Assembly (NCBI RefSeq): GCF_009908285.1
Contig: NZ_JAAARM010000037.1
Coordinates: forward strand, 1 to 55,357
DNA from: Pseudomonas sp. Fl4BN1
GTDB taxonomy: Bacteria > Pseudomonadota > Gammaproteobacteria > Pseudomonadales > Pseudomonadaceae
Direction of reading: 5' to 3'
Length of the DNA: 55,357 nucleotides
Positions 34,434 through 43,592 of this stretch are shown here, one piece after another (positions within the stretch are counted from its first letter, which is position 1; every line of letters begins with the position of its first letter). Below the pieces are notes generated by a model. The model had not been told where the DNA came from and searched no databases. It worked only from the letters and a program-made list of their open reading frames with translations. The position numbers and the translations under genes are program-made.

Positions 34434-36167
34434 ATGCCGTTCTTATCAGATCATCACGGGTGCCAGGGCTGGAAAGGCGAGATGGCCGGGCGTATCCGCG
34501 CCTTCGACTGGTCCCTCACCAGTCTTGGCGCCCTGCAGCACTGGAGCCACAGCCTGCGCAGCACCGTGCAGTTGATGCTCGGTTCACCGGTGCCGATGGT
34601 GATGCTCTGGGGGCCTCTGGGCTACATGATCTACAACGACGCCTACGCGGAGTTCGCTGGCGGTCGCCACCCTTATCTGCTGGGGTGCGCGGTGGAGTTG
34701 GGCTGGCCGGAAGTGGCCGAGTTCAATCGTGGGGTGATGCACACCTGCCTCAGTGGCGGCACTTTGTCCTACCGCAACAAGGAACTGGTGCTGCTGCGTA
34801 ACGGGGTGCCGGAAAACGTCTGGCTGGACCTTTATTACAGCCCGGTGGCGGGGGACGACCAGGCCCCGGCCGGGGTCATCGCCATTGTCGTCGAGACCAC
34901 CGCCCATGTGATTTCCGAGCAACAGCGGCAGGCTGCCGAGGCGGCCCTGCGCCAATTGACCCGCAACTTGGAGCAGCGCGTGCTGGAGGCGGTCGATGCC
35001 CGCCTGGCTGCTGAAGAGCAGTTGCGCCAGTCGCAGAAGCTCGAGGCCATTGGCGGTCTCACCGGCGGCGTGGCCCATGACTTCAACAACCTGCTGCAGG
35101 TCATTGCCGGCAATCTGCACCTGCTGGCCCGCCAGGAAGCGGGCAATACCAACGTGCAGCGGCGCACCAGCGCGGCCCTGGCGGCGGTAGAGCGTGGCGC
35201 CAAGCTGTCGACCCAGATGCTCGCCTTTGCCCGCCGCCAGCCGCTGTCACCGGCGGTCTACAACCCCTGCCATTTGGATCAGGGCCTGGGTGAACTGTTG
35301 CAACGGGCCCTGGGGGAAACCATCCGCATCGAGGTGGCGTTGCCCGATCAGCCCTGGTGCATCCATGTGGACCGCAACCAGCTGGAAAGCGCGCTGCTCA
35401 ACCTGGCGCTCAATGCCCGGGATGCCATGGGCGGTGAAGGCACCATTACCCTGTGCGCCGAGAACCGGGTGCTGGATCGCACCTATTGCGCCGGCAAGGA
35501 CATCAACCCCGGCGAGTACCTGCGGCTGACGGTCAGCGATGACGGCGCCGGCATGTCTGCCGAGGTGCTGAAGCAGGCCTTCGAGCCGTTTTTCACCACC
35601 AAGGGCGCGGGCCACGGCACGGGCCTGGGGCTGAGCATGGTGTTTGGCTTCGTCAAGCAGAGTGGCGGCCACATCGAGATGTTCAGCCGCCCGGGGCAGG
35701 GCACCCGGGTGCAGATGTATTTCGCCCGCAGCGCCGGCGAGGAGGCGCAGCCGTCACTGAGTTGTGCTGGGCGCGCCCCGGGAGGGCAGGCGCGCATCCT
35801 GGTGGTGGAAGACAACGCCGAGGTGCGCAGCGCAGCGTTGGAGATGCTTGAACATGAGGGTTACCAGGTGCATGGCGCGGCCAATGGCGATGCCGCCATG
35901 CAGCTGTTGCTGGAGGGGCTTGAGGTCGACCTGATCTTCACCGACGTGGTGATGCCTGGCCTGATCAAGAGCACGGACCTGGCTACTTGGGCCAAGAGCC
36001 AGGCCTCGCCGATCGCTGTGTTGTTCACCTCGGGGCATACCCGCGACATGATCTCGTGCAATCACCAGCTCAATTCGGACACCCACCTGTTGCGCAAGCC
36101 TTACGGGCCCGAGGATTTGAGTCGCACCGTGCGTTGCTTGCTGACGGGGCAGAGGGCGCGAATGTGA
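34434..36167 (+). CDS. Hybrid sensor histidine kinase/response regulator
   Basis: A 577-residue soluble hybrid kinase. The N-terminal sensor (about 1-170) is PAS-like: LMLGSPVPMVMLWGP and MIYNDAYAEFAGGRHP. A coiled coil (about 180-205) leads to the HisKA box with phospho-acceptor H215 in AHDFNNLL. The ATPase has N box LNLALNARDAMGG, DDGAGMS and GHGTGLGLSMV. The receiver domain carries D504 in IFTDVVMPG. No membrane segment is visible, so it senses a cytoplasmic cue. The start at 34434 is a judgement with a weak ribosome site; the frame is open to 34392. No partner regulator is adjacent. Confidence 0.87.
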   Translation: MPFLSDHHGCQGWKGEMAGRIRAFDWSLTSLGALQHWSHSLRSTVQLMLGSPVPMVMLWGPLGYMIYNDAYAEFAGGRHPYLLGCAVELGWPEVAEFNRGVMHTCLSGGTLSYRNKELVLLRNGVPENVWLDLYYSPVAGDDQAPAGVIAIVVETTAHVISEQQRQAAEAALRQLTRNLEQRVLEAVDARLAAEEQLRQSQKLEAIGGLTGGVAHDFNNLLQVIAGNLHLLARQEAGNTNVQRRTSAALAAVERGAKLSTQMLAFARRQPLSPAVYNPCHLDQGLGELLQRALGETIRIEVALPDQPWCIHVDRNQLESALLNLALNARDAMGGEGTITLCAENRVLDRTYCAGKDINPGEYLRLTVSDDGAGMSAEVLKQAFEPFFTTKGAGHGTGLGLSMVFGFVKQSGGHIEMFSRPGQGTRVQMYFARSAGEEAQPSLSCAGRAPGGQARILVVEDNAEVRSAALEMLEHEGYQVHGAANGDAAMQLLLEGLEVDLIFTDVVMPGLIKSTDLATWAKSQASPIAVLFTSGHTRDMISCNHQLNSDTHLLRKPYGPEDLSRTVRCLLTGQRARM

Positions 36168-36261
36168 AGCCGCCTCACGCTCCGTAGCGCTGCCTGCGCA
36201 CGGGCGGATTGTGTGATGATCGGGGTTTTCAGCCGTGCGGCTTTCGATATGAGGCAGGTCC

Positions 36262-38928
36262 ATGACTTCTTCACGCAACGCTCCCAGTGACCTCCTGGCG
36301 AGCACGCCGGCGTCTCACAGTGGCGGTTTTGTCCGGGTGCGTGGCGCCCGCGAACACAACCTGAAGAATGTCGACGTGGACATTCCCCGGGATGCCCTGG
36401 TGGTGTTCACCGGGGTGTCCGGCTCGGGCAAATCGTCCCTGGCGTTCTCGACCCTGTATGCCGAGGCCCAGCGCCGCTATTTCGAATCAGTGGCGCCTTA
36501 CGCCCGGCGCCTGATCGATCAGGTCGGGGTGCCGGACGTCGACCGTATCGACGGCCTGCCGCCGGCAGTCGCCCTGCAACAGCAACGGGGCACCCCCAGC
36601 ACCCGCTCCTCGGTGGGCAGCGTGACCACCTTGTCGAGCCTGGTGCGCATGCTCTATTCCCGGGCTGGCAGCTACCCGCCGGGGCAGCCGATGCTGTATG
36701 CCGAGGACTTTTCGCCGAACACCCCCCAGGGCGCCTGCCCGGAGTGCCATGGCCTGGGCCGGGTGTATGAGGTCAATGAAGCAACCATGGTTCCGGACCC
36801 TGGGTTGACTATCCGCCAGCGCGCCGTGGCGGCCTGGCCCCTGGCGTGGCAGGGGCAGAACCTGCGGGATATCCTGGTGACCCTGGGCTACGACGTCGAC
36901 ATTCCCTGGCGCGAGCTGCCGAAAAAACAACGCGACTGGATCCTCTTCACCGAGGAAATACCGACTGTGCCGGTGTACGCCGGGATGACCCCGGAGCAGA
37001 CCCGCGAAGCCCTCAAGCGCCAGCAGGAGCCCAGCTACATGGGTACCTTCAGCGGCGCCCGGCGTTACGTGCTGCACACCTTCACCCAGACCCAGAGCGC
37101 GCTGATGAAAAAGCGCGTGTCGCAGTTCATGCGCGGCAGCGCGTGCCCGCTGTGTGCAGGCAAGCGCCTCAAGCGCGAAGCCCTGGCGGTGACCTTCGCC
37201 GGGTTGGATATCGGCGAGCTGGCGCGCCTGCCGCTGCTGCAATTGGCCGAGGTGCTGCGGCCCGTGGCGGCTGCCGATTACCTGGCCCAGGACGCGGCGG
37301 GCGCTGAGGTCTTGAGCCACGCCCAGACCCGTGCCGCACGCCAGCAGCGGCATGCCCGGGGCGCCCCGGAACATCGCGGTGCGCCGGACGTGCGACACAC
37401 GCCGAACCTGTCCCTGGAGAAGCGCCTGGCAGCGCAACGGATTGCCCAGGACTTGCTGGAGCGGGTCAGTACCCTGACCGATCTGGGGCTGGGTTACCTG
37501 GCGCTGGAGCGCAGTACCCCGACCCTGTCCAGTGGCGAGTTGCAGCGCCTGCGCCTGGCCACCCAATTGGGCTCGCAGCTGTTCGGGGTGATCTACGTGC
37601 TCGATGAGCCCTCGGCGGGCTTGCACCCGGCGGATGCCGAAGCACTGTTCGAGGCCTTGCAGCGACTCAAGGCCGCGGGCAACTCGCTGTTTGTGGTGGA
37701 GCACGACCTGCAGATCATGCGCCGTGCCGACTGGCTGGTAGACGTCGGCCCGGCGGCGGGGGAGCGCGGCGGCCAGGTGCTGTACAGCGGCCCGCCGGCG
37801 GGACTGGCGGCCATCGAGGACTCCCAGACCCGCGCCTATCTGTTTACCGAACAGGCCCAGGCCCGGCGCCCTCCACGCACGGCCAACGGCTGGCTGCGCC
37901 TGGAAGGCATTAGCCGCAACAACCTCAAGCAGCTGGACGCCGAGTTTCCCCTGGGCTGCTTCACGGCGGTGACGGGTGTCTCCGGTTCCGGCAAGTCGAG
38001 CCTGGTCAGCCAGGCACTGCTGGAGTTGGTGGGCAGTCATCTGGGCAAGGTGCCGGGTCGCGAAGAAACAGCCGAGTTGGACCTGGAGGACGAGGCGCCG
38101 GTCAGCGGCACGGGGCAGCTCACGGCGGGCATGGAGCGGCTCAAGCGCCTGGTGCAAGTGGACCAGAAACCGATTGGCCGTACACCGCGCTCCAACCTGG
38201 CGACCTACACCGGGCTGTTCGACCACGTGCGCAAGCTGTTCGCCGCCACCGCCGAAGCCCGGGAGCGCGGCTTTGATGCCGGGCAGTTTTCCTTCAACGT
38301 CGCCAAGGGCCGTTGCCCGGCCTGCGAGGGCGAGGGGTTTGTCAGCGTCGAGCTGCTGTTCATGCCCAGCGTCTTCGCGCCGTGCCCGACCTGCCATGGC
38401 GCCCGCTATAACCCCGAGACCCTGGCGGTGACCTGGCAGGGCCTGAACATCGCCCAGGTCCTGCAACTGAGTGTCGAGCAGGCCTTGCCGGTGTTTGCCG
38501 AGCAGCCGGGCATTCGTCGTGCCCTGGAGGTGCTGCGTGACATCGGCCTGGGCTACCTGCGCCTGGGGCAGCCGGCCACCGAGTTGTCCGGCGGCGAGGC
38601 GCAGCGGATCAAGCTGGCCACCGAGTTGCAACGCAATGCCCGTGGCGCCACCTTGTACGTGCTGGACGAACCCACCACCGGCCTGCACCCACGGGATGTG
38701 GATCGCCTGCTGGAGCAGCTGGACAAACTGGTGGCGGCAGGACACAGCGTGGTGGTGGTCGAACATGAAATGCGTGTGGTGGCCCAGGCCGATTGGGTGA
38801 TCGACATCGGCCCGGGGGCCGGGGACGAAGGCGGCACCCTGGTGGCCTGTGGTACCCCACGGCAGGTGGCAAAGCAGCGTAACAGCCGCACTGCGGCCTT
38901 CCTTGCCGCGGCTCTGGCGGGGCATTGA
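36262..38928 (+). CDS. UvrA2-type excinuclease ATPase
   Basis: An 888-residue UvrA paralogue with two ABC modules. Walker A motifs are GVSGSGKSS near residues 51 and 574; signatures are STPTLSSGELQRL near 420 and TELSGGEAQRI near 770; Walker B is in VLDEPSAGLHP and VLDEPTTGLHP. Zinc-finger cysteines are in CPECHG, CPLCAG, CPACEGEG and CPTCHG. The first module goes from VRMLYSRAG straight to CPECHG, so the UvrB-binding insertion of canonical UvrA is missing, as in UvrA2 proteins linked to drug tolerance. It lies alone between a sensor kinase and a DUF465 gene. Confidence 0.88.
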   Translation: MTSSRNAPSDLLASTPASHSGGFVRVRGAREHNLKNVDVDIPRDALVVFTGVSGSGKSSLAFSTLYAEAQRRYFESVAPYARRLIDQVGVPDVDRIDGLPPAVALQQQRGTPSTRSSVGSVTTLSSLVRMLYSRAGSYPPGQPMLYAEDFSPNTPQGACPECHGLGRVYEVNEATMVPDPGLTIRQRAVAAWPLAWQGQNLRDILVTLGYDVDIPWRELPKKQRDWILFTEEIPTVPVYAGMTPEQTREALKRQQEPSYMGTFSGARRYVLHTFTQTQSALMKKRVSQFMRGSACPLCAGKRLKREALAVTFAGLDIGELARLPLLQLAEVLRPVAAADYLAQDAAGAEVLSHAQTRAARQQRHARGAPEHRGAPDVRHTPNLSLEKRLAAQRIAQDLLERVSTLTDLGLGYLALERSTPTLSSGELQRLRLATQLGSQLFGVIYVLDEPSAGLHPADAEALFEALQRLKAAGNSLFVVEHDLQIMRRADWLVDVGPAAGERGGQVLYSGPPAGLAAIEDSQTRAYLFTEQAQARRPPRTANGWLRLEGISRNNLKQLDAEFPLGCFTAVTGVSGSGKSSLVSQALLELVGSHLGKVPGREETAELDLEDEAPVSGTGQLTAGMERLKRLVQVDQKPIGRTPRSNLATYTGLFDHVRKLFAATAEARERGFDAGQFSFNVAKGRCPACEGEGFVSVELLFMPSVFAPCPTCHGARYNPETLAVTWQGLNIAQVLQLSVEQALPVFAEQPGIRRALEVLRDIGLGYLRLGQPATELSGGEAQRIKLATELQRNARGATLYVLDEPTTGLHPRDVDRLLEQLDKLVAAGHSVVVVEHEMRVVAQADWVIDIGPGAGDEGGTLVACGTPRQVAKQRNSRTAAFLAAALAGH

Positions 38929-39064
38929 TCCAGGGCAGGAACCGGCGACGAACGGTTACCGCTGGTCTGATTGGCGGTCGACAGACCCGGGGCGGCGAGG
39001 CCATTCTGATAACTGGCGGGAGCGTGATAACGCCCTTGCTGCCGATCAACCACGGAGGTGTTCC

Positions 39065-39298
39065 ATGCCGGTGACCCACGACCTGTACCAGGACCTGAGC
39101 TGCAGTAAAGAAGACATTCAACAGCGTCGGGCCAGTGACCCCCACCTGAATGCGCTGTTCGACAAATACACCAGCATCGATAATCAGGTGCTCAAGGCCG
39201 AAGCTGCCGCCGCTGCCGACGACGAACTGAAGAAACTCAAGGAAAAGCGCCTGCTGATCAAGGACGAGATCTCCCAGAAACTCACCGTCCGTTCCTGA
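39065..39298 (+). CDS. YdcH/DUF465-family small protein
   Basis: A 77-residue, highly charged helical protein of the DUF465 type, with DPHLNALFDKYTSIDNQVLK and ELKKLKEKRLLIKDEI. These are the conserved helical hairpin of the family. The ATG at 39065 has GGAGGTG upstream. The function of DUF465 proteins is not established; the fold is a coiled coil. Confidence 0.88.
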   Translation: MPVTHDLYQDLSCSKEDIQQRRASDPHLNALFDKYTSIDNQVLKAEAAAAADDELKKLKEKRLLIKDEISQKLTVRS

Positions 39299-39329
39299 CT
39301 TCCCCACCCCGTAGCTGTTGCAGAATGCA

Positions 39330-39350
39330 CCAAGGTCCTTGAGGCCTTGG
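39330..39350. terminator. Hairpin between convergent genes
   Basis: CCAAGG-TCCTTGAGG-CCTTGG lies 32 bp after the DUF465 gene, before the convergent SMP-30-like gene. It could serve transcripts from either side, but has no strong U-tract (TTGCC on the plus side). Confidence 0.4.
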
Positions 39351-39433
39351 TTGCCATTTCCCCGAACCCATGCCTCCTGAAGATTGCCACGCCCGCCCTC
39401 GGAACGCCTCCCAAGCCCGGCGACCACTCGCCA

Positions 39434-40537
39434 TCAAGGTGCTAGCGCGTCCTGCAATGGCATTCGCGCCATATGGCTGGCACTCAAGGAACCCAGGTAT
39501 AACGTATCGCCATACTCACGCACGGTGGTGATCGGCGAATAGTTGCCGCGGCTGCCATCCTGCAGGTTGGCAATCACCCGGCCTTGGGTATCCAGGCCCA
39601 GCACAAAACCGCGTTTTTCCACCGGCTTGGGCACCACCGTCATGGCCCGCACCAGCATCTTGCGCACGAAAGGGTACGCCGCCGTGCCATCGAGCAAGGC
39701 GTTGCGCGGTGCATACAGGGCCACCCAGAAACGCCCCTGGCCATTGAAGCTGAGGTTGTCTGGCAGCCCCGGCAGGTTGTCGATGAACAGGTCGTGGTTA
39801 CCGGCCTGCTCGCCCTTGAGCCAGTAGCGGCTGATGCGGTACGCGCCGGTTTCATTGACCAGGACATAGGCTTCGTCCGGGCCCAGGGCGATGCCATTGG
39901 CGAACTCCAGGTGCTCCAGCAGGACCTCGGTGTTGCCGCTCTGGAAGTCGTAGCGCAGCAGACGACCGTCACCGCCGTGCTCGATCACGGCCTCGCCGTC
40001 ATGGCCGTAGCCCCAGCGGCTGGTGGCGTCGCTGAAGTAGGCATAGCGCCCGGCGGCGTCCACCGCGACATCATCGGTGAAACCGAACGCCAGGCCGTTG
40101 GCCGCGGTACTCAGGGTCTGCAACTGGCCCTGGCGGTCCAGGGCCAGCAGGCCCTTGATCGCATCGGCGATGATCAGCCTGCCGTCCGGATGCCGGGCCA
40201 GGCCCAGGGGGCGGCCGCCGGTGTTGACCAGCACCTTGAGGGACTGGCCGTCGAGGCTGGTCTGGATCACCCGGCCGTCATGCAGGCCGGTGATCAATTG
40301 GCCGTCTTCCAGCAGCAAGGCTTCAGGGCCGTCGATATCCCGGGCACCCACCGGCTGCAGCGCCTTGAGTTTTTGATTCTCGGCAAATGGACCCTGGCTC
40401 AGGGAGGGCGCGGGCGCCGGCTTCCAGGCCACCGGCTGGACCGCAGTCGGCGCCAGCAACAGGAAGGCCAGGATGGCGACCACCAACAGCAGGACAATCC
40501 GCCCGGGGTGAAAGCGTCGAGGGGCAATCTGGTTCAT
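39434..40537 (-). CDS. SMP-30/strictosidine-synthase-like beta-propeller
   Basis: A 367-residue protein with an N-terminal membrane anchor (RIVLLLVVAILAFLLLAP, residues 13-30) and a periplasmic six-bladed propeller. Typical strands are DGPEALLLEDGQLITGLHDG, GRPLGLARHPDGRLIIADA and FANGIALGPDEAYVLVNETG. The family includes gluconolactonases, paraoxonase-like lactonases and adipocyte plasma membrane-associated proteins; the substrate is unknown. It sits downstream of the hydroxylase-SRPBCC fusion (34 bp), so the two are probably cotranscribed. Confidence 0.85.
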   Translation of the reverse strand: MNQIAPRRFHPGRIVLLLVVAILAFLLLAPTAVQPVAWKPAPAPSLSQGPFAENQKLKALQPVGARDIDGPEALLLEDGQLITGLHDGRVIQTSLDGQSLKVLVNTGGRPLGLARHPDGRLIIADAIKGLLALDRQGQLQTLSTAANGLAFGFTDDVAVDAAGRYAYFSDATSRWGYGHDGEAVIEHGGDGRLLRYDFQSGNTEVLLEHLEFANGIALGPDEAYVLVNETGAYRISRYWLKGEQAGNHDLFIDNLPGLPDNLSFNGQGRFWVALYAPRNALLDGTAAYPFVRKMLVRAMTVVPKPVEKRGFVLGLDTQGRVIANLQDGSRGNYSPITTVREYGDTLYLGSLSASHMARMPLQDALAP

Positions 40538-40571
40538 GCAATGACTCCATTCAGCGGCGACTTGAGGATGG

Positions 40572-41738
40572 CTAGCGGGCCGGGTCGGCGGCTGGCAGCG
40601 CGATGGCTTGCTGTGCCGTCTCGCACAATGCCAGCAATGAGGCGGCGGACTCTCGCTCTATCCGTCGTTTGAATAACAGCTGATTGCCCAGGCGCATCAG
40701 CAGGCTATCGAAGCGGTAGTCCAGGGTCCGCACGAAGCGCGTGCGCTCGGCGCCCAGCGGCTGGCACTCATAGGTCACCTGCAACTCCAGACCGTGATCG
40801 CCCTGGGCCGTAGCACGCCAGCGGTGCCCCGGCAGGTACTCCTGGACCTGCCAACTGAGGTGGCCACTGCGCCCGCCGGCATGGATATCCTCCTCGAAAC
40901 CTTGCCCGGCGAACAGCGGGCCGTCGTCGCCCTCGACCTTCAGTGAAGACGGATGCCACTCTGGCCAGCGCCGTGGGCTGGCGGCATACGCCAGGGTGCT
41001 GGCGGCGCTGCGCGGAATGTCGATCTGATGCTGCATGCGAGTCATGGGCGTGGACCGGGTCGAGGAATGAGCGGGGCCCGGAAACTCTTCCGGCTGCCAG
41101 TACAAGGTGCCGAACAGCCAATCCATCAGCGGCAGGACAATGTTGAAGTTGCGCTCCTGCATCAGCTCGCGGCGGTGATGCAGCTCATGCAGGCGGCGCA
41201 TCTGCCGCACCCAGGGCAAGCGTGCCAGGGGATGCTTTGCGGGCAGGTGTTCGCAGGCATGGAAGACTTCATAGGCCAGGTAGCCGATCAAGGTGCAACT
41301 GGCGAACAGCGCCGCGACGTTGCTGTTCCAGAGACTCAGCAGCCACCACAGGGGCAGGGCGAACAGCAGGCTGTGAACCACGATCAGCCAGGCCGGGAAC
41401 AGGATCACCCGCCAGTCCTGGCGGCCTTCATAAGTCATCAACCCCGGGGTGAAGAAACTGTGGTGATCGCCGCTATGACGGGCATAGAACAGCCTTGCGA
41501 ACGGTTGTTTGTGATGCCCCAGCCAGCGGTGCACGACGTAGATGCACAGGTTGAAGAACAGCAGCGCCAGCGGCACCACCAGCCATTCCAGAGGCTGCAC
41601 CCGCTCCAGGGTGCTGTACAGCAGGCCGATGCACAGCAGGCCGTAGGCGAGGACAAAGCCGCCATGCAGCCAGGGGTTGTAGCGCGGACTGACCGCGGCT
41701 CGATAGTGCTCGCGAAAATGCTCGGTGGTTTCTCGCAC
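40572..41738 (-). CDS. Fatty-acid-hydroxylase-like protein fused to SRPBCC-like domain
   Basis: A 388-residue two-part protein. Residues 1-215 are a di-iron membrane hydroxylase of the sterol desaturase superfamily, with His boxes in VVHRWLGHHKQ, ARHSGDHHSF, YEVFHACEHLP and RLHELHHRREL between several membrane segments. Residues about 235-375 (HQIDIPRSAASTLAYAASPR and RWPEWHPSSLKVEGDDGPLF) look like a polyketide cyclase/SRPBCC lipid-binding domain. A link region with STRSTPMTR joins them. The fusion suggests hydroxylation and holding of a lipid or sterol-like ligand. Cotranscription with the propeller protein is likely. Confidence 0.82.
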   Translation of the reverse strand: MRETTEHFREHYRAAVSPRYNPWLHGGFVLAYGLLCIGLLYSTLERVQPLEWLVVPLALLFFNLCIYVVHRWLGHHKQPFARLFYARHSGDHHSFFTPGLMTYEGRQDWRVILFPAWLIVVHSLLFALPLWWLLSLWNSNVAALFASCTLIGYLAYEVFHACEHLPAKHPLARLPWVRQMRRLHELHHRRELMQERNFNIVLPLMDWLFGTLYWQPEEFPGPAHSSTRSTPMTRMQHQIDIPRSAASTLAYAASPRRWPEWHPSSLKVEGDDGPLFAGQGFEEDIHAGGRSGHLSWQVQEYLPGHRWRATAQGDHGLELQVTYECQPLGAERTRFVRTLDYRFDSLLMRLGNQLLFKRRIERESAASLLALCETAQQAIALPAADPAR

Positions 41739-41841
41739 GGCGCTGTTTCCGTTGTTGTTTTTATTCCCTGCAGCCTAGTCCCAGGCAAATTATCCAGCCA
41801 ATGGATAGCAGTAGTAATGAGCATTATTCATCAAGCCGAAT

Positions 41842-42169
41842 GTGCAGCGCCTGGACCTCAACCACCCGGCGTTCGCCGCCGAGTTGAGCCTGGCGAGCTA
41901 TCAGGGCTGCCAGCATGTGGCGATTGCCGACCGGGGCGGGCGCGGTTCACCCCTGGAGATCGTGCTCGAGTCGGCCAAGGTCCAGCGCCAAGCGCAGTTG
42001 TTTGGGCCCAACTACCTGAGTATTTCGCTGATCGTTGGTTCTATCACCGCCTACCCCAAGGCCTCCTTCAGCGTCCACTCCCAACCGGGACTCGACCCCG
42101 TTGTCTGCGGCCGCCCTCGAGTCGGGCAAGGTCAATGTCCGGGCGGCCTTTACCATCACTTACAGGTAA
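41842..42169 (+). pseudogene. 5'-truncated, frameshifted gene remnant
   Basis: The frame from 41842 reads RLDLNHPAFAAELSLASYQG and FGPNYLSISLIVGSITAYPK, with normal codon use for this genome, then degenerates. A +1 frame shift near 42080-42095 restores a sensible end, PLSAAALESGKVNVRAAFTI followed by TYR and TAA at 42167. The total length is not a multiple of three. No signal peptide or start remains. The ending resembles terminal strands of secreted beta-rich proteins, but I do not recognise the family. The gap 41739-42316 otherwise holds only control DNA for its neighbours. Confidence 0.5.
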
Positions 42170-42316
42170 CGGCATACAAACCTCGCTCCAGCGGTTGGGC
42201 GCGGCGCCCCCGGAAAATACAAAGGCTCAGAAACGTCCTACTCCTATTCGAGACGTGTCTTGAGTTCAGTTGGATCTTATTTGGATAGCATGATTTTTTA
42301 GCCGGAGCCGCAGGTC

Positions 42317-43558
42317 ATGTCGACGTTGAGCGTACTGTTGTTGTGTTCGAACGCTTTTCGGGTTCGACAATTTTCAAGAATCCTGGCGGCCTCAGGTTTT
42401 ACCCGGGTCCAGGTGATCAGTCATGAGTCCGACTGGAGCCCGTTTCCTCCTGCGCTGGGTGATCTCGATCTGGTGATCTGCGACTCGCTGCATTCGCTGA
42501 ACGCCATCTATTACTTGCGCCAACTCTGCGAGCGCTACGGTTTTTTCTCGATGATCGAGTGCGAGGCGCTGGAGGCACCGATCCGTTGGGGGCTGGCCAA
42601 TTTCCGCAGCCGTTCCGGCAAGTACTGTGTCGGCAGTTACGGCGACCTGGACACGGCGCAGATCAGCGGTTTGCTGCTCAAGGCACTAACGGTCAAGCGG
42701 ACAGTGAAGAACCATTCCCGGCGCAGCGCTCAGACTGGAGAAAGAAGCGCGCCCGCGAGTAATGACTGGGTGAGCGAGCTGGATGTAGCCCAGGCCCTGG
42801 AAGCGCAGCAGATCGTCCCTTACTTCCAGCCACAAGTCTGCTTGAAGACCCGGCGCATTACTGGCGCCGAGGTCCTGGCCCGCTGGCAGCATCCGCACAA
42901 GGGGGTGTTGGGGCCGCAGTTCTTCCTCGAACGGGTGGACAGCCCGCAGTTGCACCGGCAGCTTTTTGAGTGCCTGTTGCAACAGGGCTTGCGCTTGCAA
43001 CGGCAACTGCATGCCCGCACCGGCGGTGAAGCCCTGGTGTTTTCCTACAATATCGAGGCCAGCCAATTGAGTGATCCCGAATTTGCCACCCAGGTGCTGG
43101 GGCAGGTCGACGAGGCCGGGGTGCCGAAGAATCAGGTCACCCTGGAGATCACCGAACGTGAAGCCCTGACCCTGGACATGCAAAGCATCGAGAACATCAG
43201 TGTTCTGGTGAAAAGCGGGGTGCGCTTGTCCCTCGATGATTTCGGCACTGGGTATTCATCGATCATGCGCCTGGCAGACATTCCCTTTGGCCAGATCAAG
43301 CTCGACTCAGGGTTTGTCGCCAACGCCCTGGGGCTCAAGGAAACCCGGATCATCGAGGCGGTGGTGGGGCTGGCCTGTTCGCTCAACCTGGAGCTGGTGG
43401 CCGAAGGCATCGAAACCGAGAAGCAACGGGTCCACCTGCAGCGGCTTGGTGTCGATGCCGCCCAGGGCTACCTGTTTCACAAGCCGATGGACAGCGCGGC
43501 GCTGCTCAAGGTACTGGCGATGAGTCACTCGCCGCTACGCCTGATCCGCCAAGGCTAG
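42317..43558 (+). CDS. EAL-domain cyclic-di-GMP phosphodiesterase-like protein
   Basis: A 413-residue protein. Residues 1-120 form a receiver-like alpha/beta domain (MSTLSVLLLCSNAFRVRQFS, LDLVICDSLHSLNAIYYL) that may be a response-regulator relative. The EAL domain spans about 155-405. Its metal and catalytic residues look intact: AEVLARW in place of EALLRW, NIEASQL, LEITERE, LDDFGTGYSS, QIKLD, and AEGIET. It should hydrolyse c-di-GMP to pGpG. It lies after the gene remnant and is transcribed alone. Confidence 0.9.
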   Translation: MSTLSVLLLCSNAFRVRQFSRILAASGFTRVQVISHESDWSPFPPALGDLDLVICDSLHSLNAIYYLRQLCERYGFFSMIECEALEAPIRWGLANFRSRSGKYCVGSYGDLDTAQISGLLLKALTVKRTVKNHSRRSAQTGERSAPASNDWVSELDVAQALEAQQIVPYFQPQVCLKTRRITGAEVLARWQHPHKGVLGPQFFLERVDSPQLHRQLFECLLQQGLRLQRQLHARTGGEALVFSYNIEASQLSDPEFATQVLGQVDEAGVPKNQVTLEITEREALTLDMQSIENISVLVKSGVRLSLDDFGTGYSSIMRLADIPFGQIKLDSGFVANALGLKETRIIEAVVGLACSLNLELVAEGIETEKQRVHLQRLGVDAAQGYLFHKPMDSAALLKVLAMSHSPLRLIRQG

Positions 43559-43592
43559 GCGCGGCGCAGCAGCGTCGAGGCAATCTGCGTGC

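Noticed and set aside
36487..38925. 812-residue open frame antisense to the UvrA2 gene
   Set aside because: Same artefact of high GC3; the sense strand has paired Walker motifs and zinc-finger cysteines.
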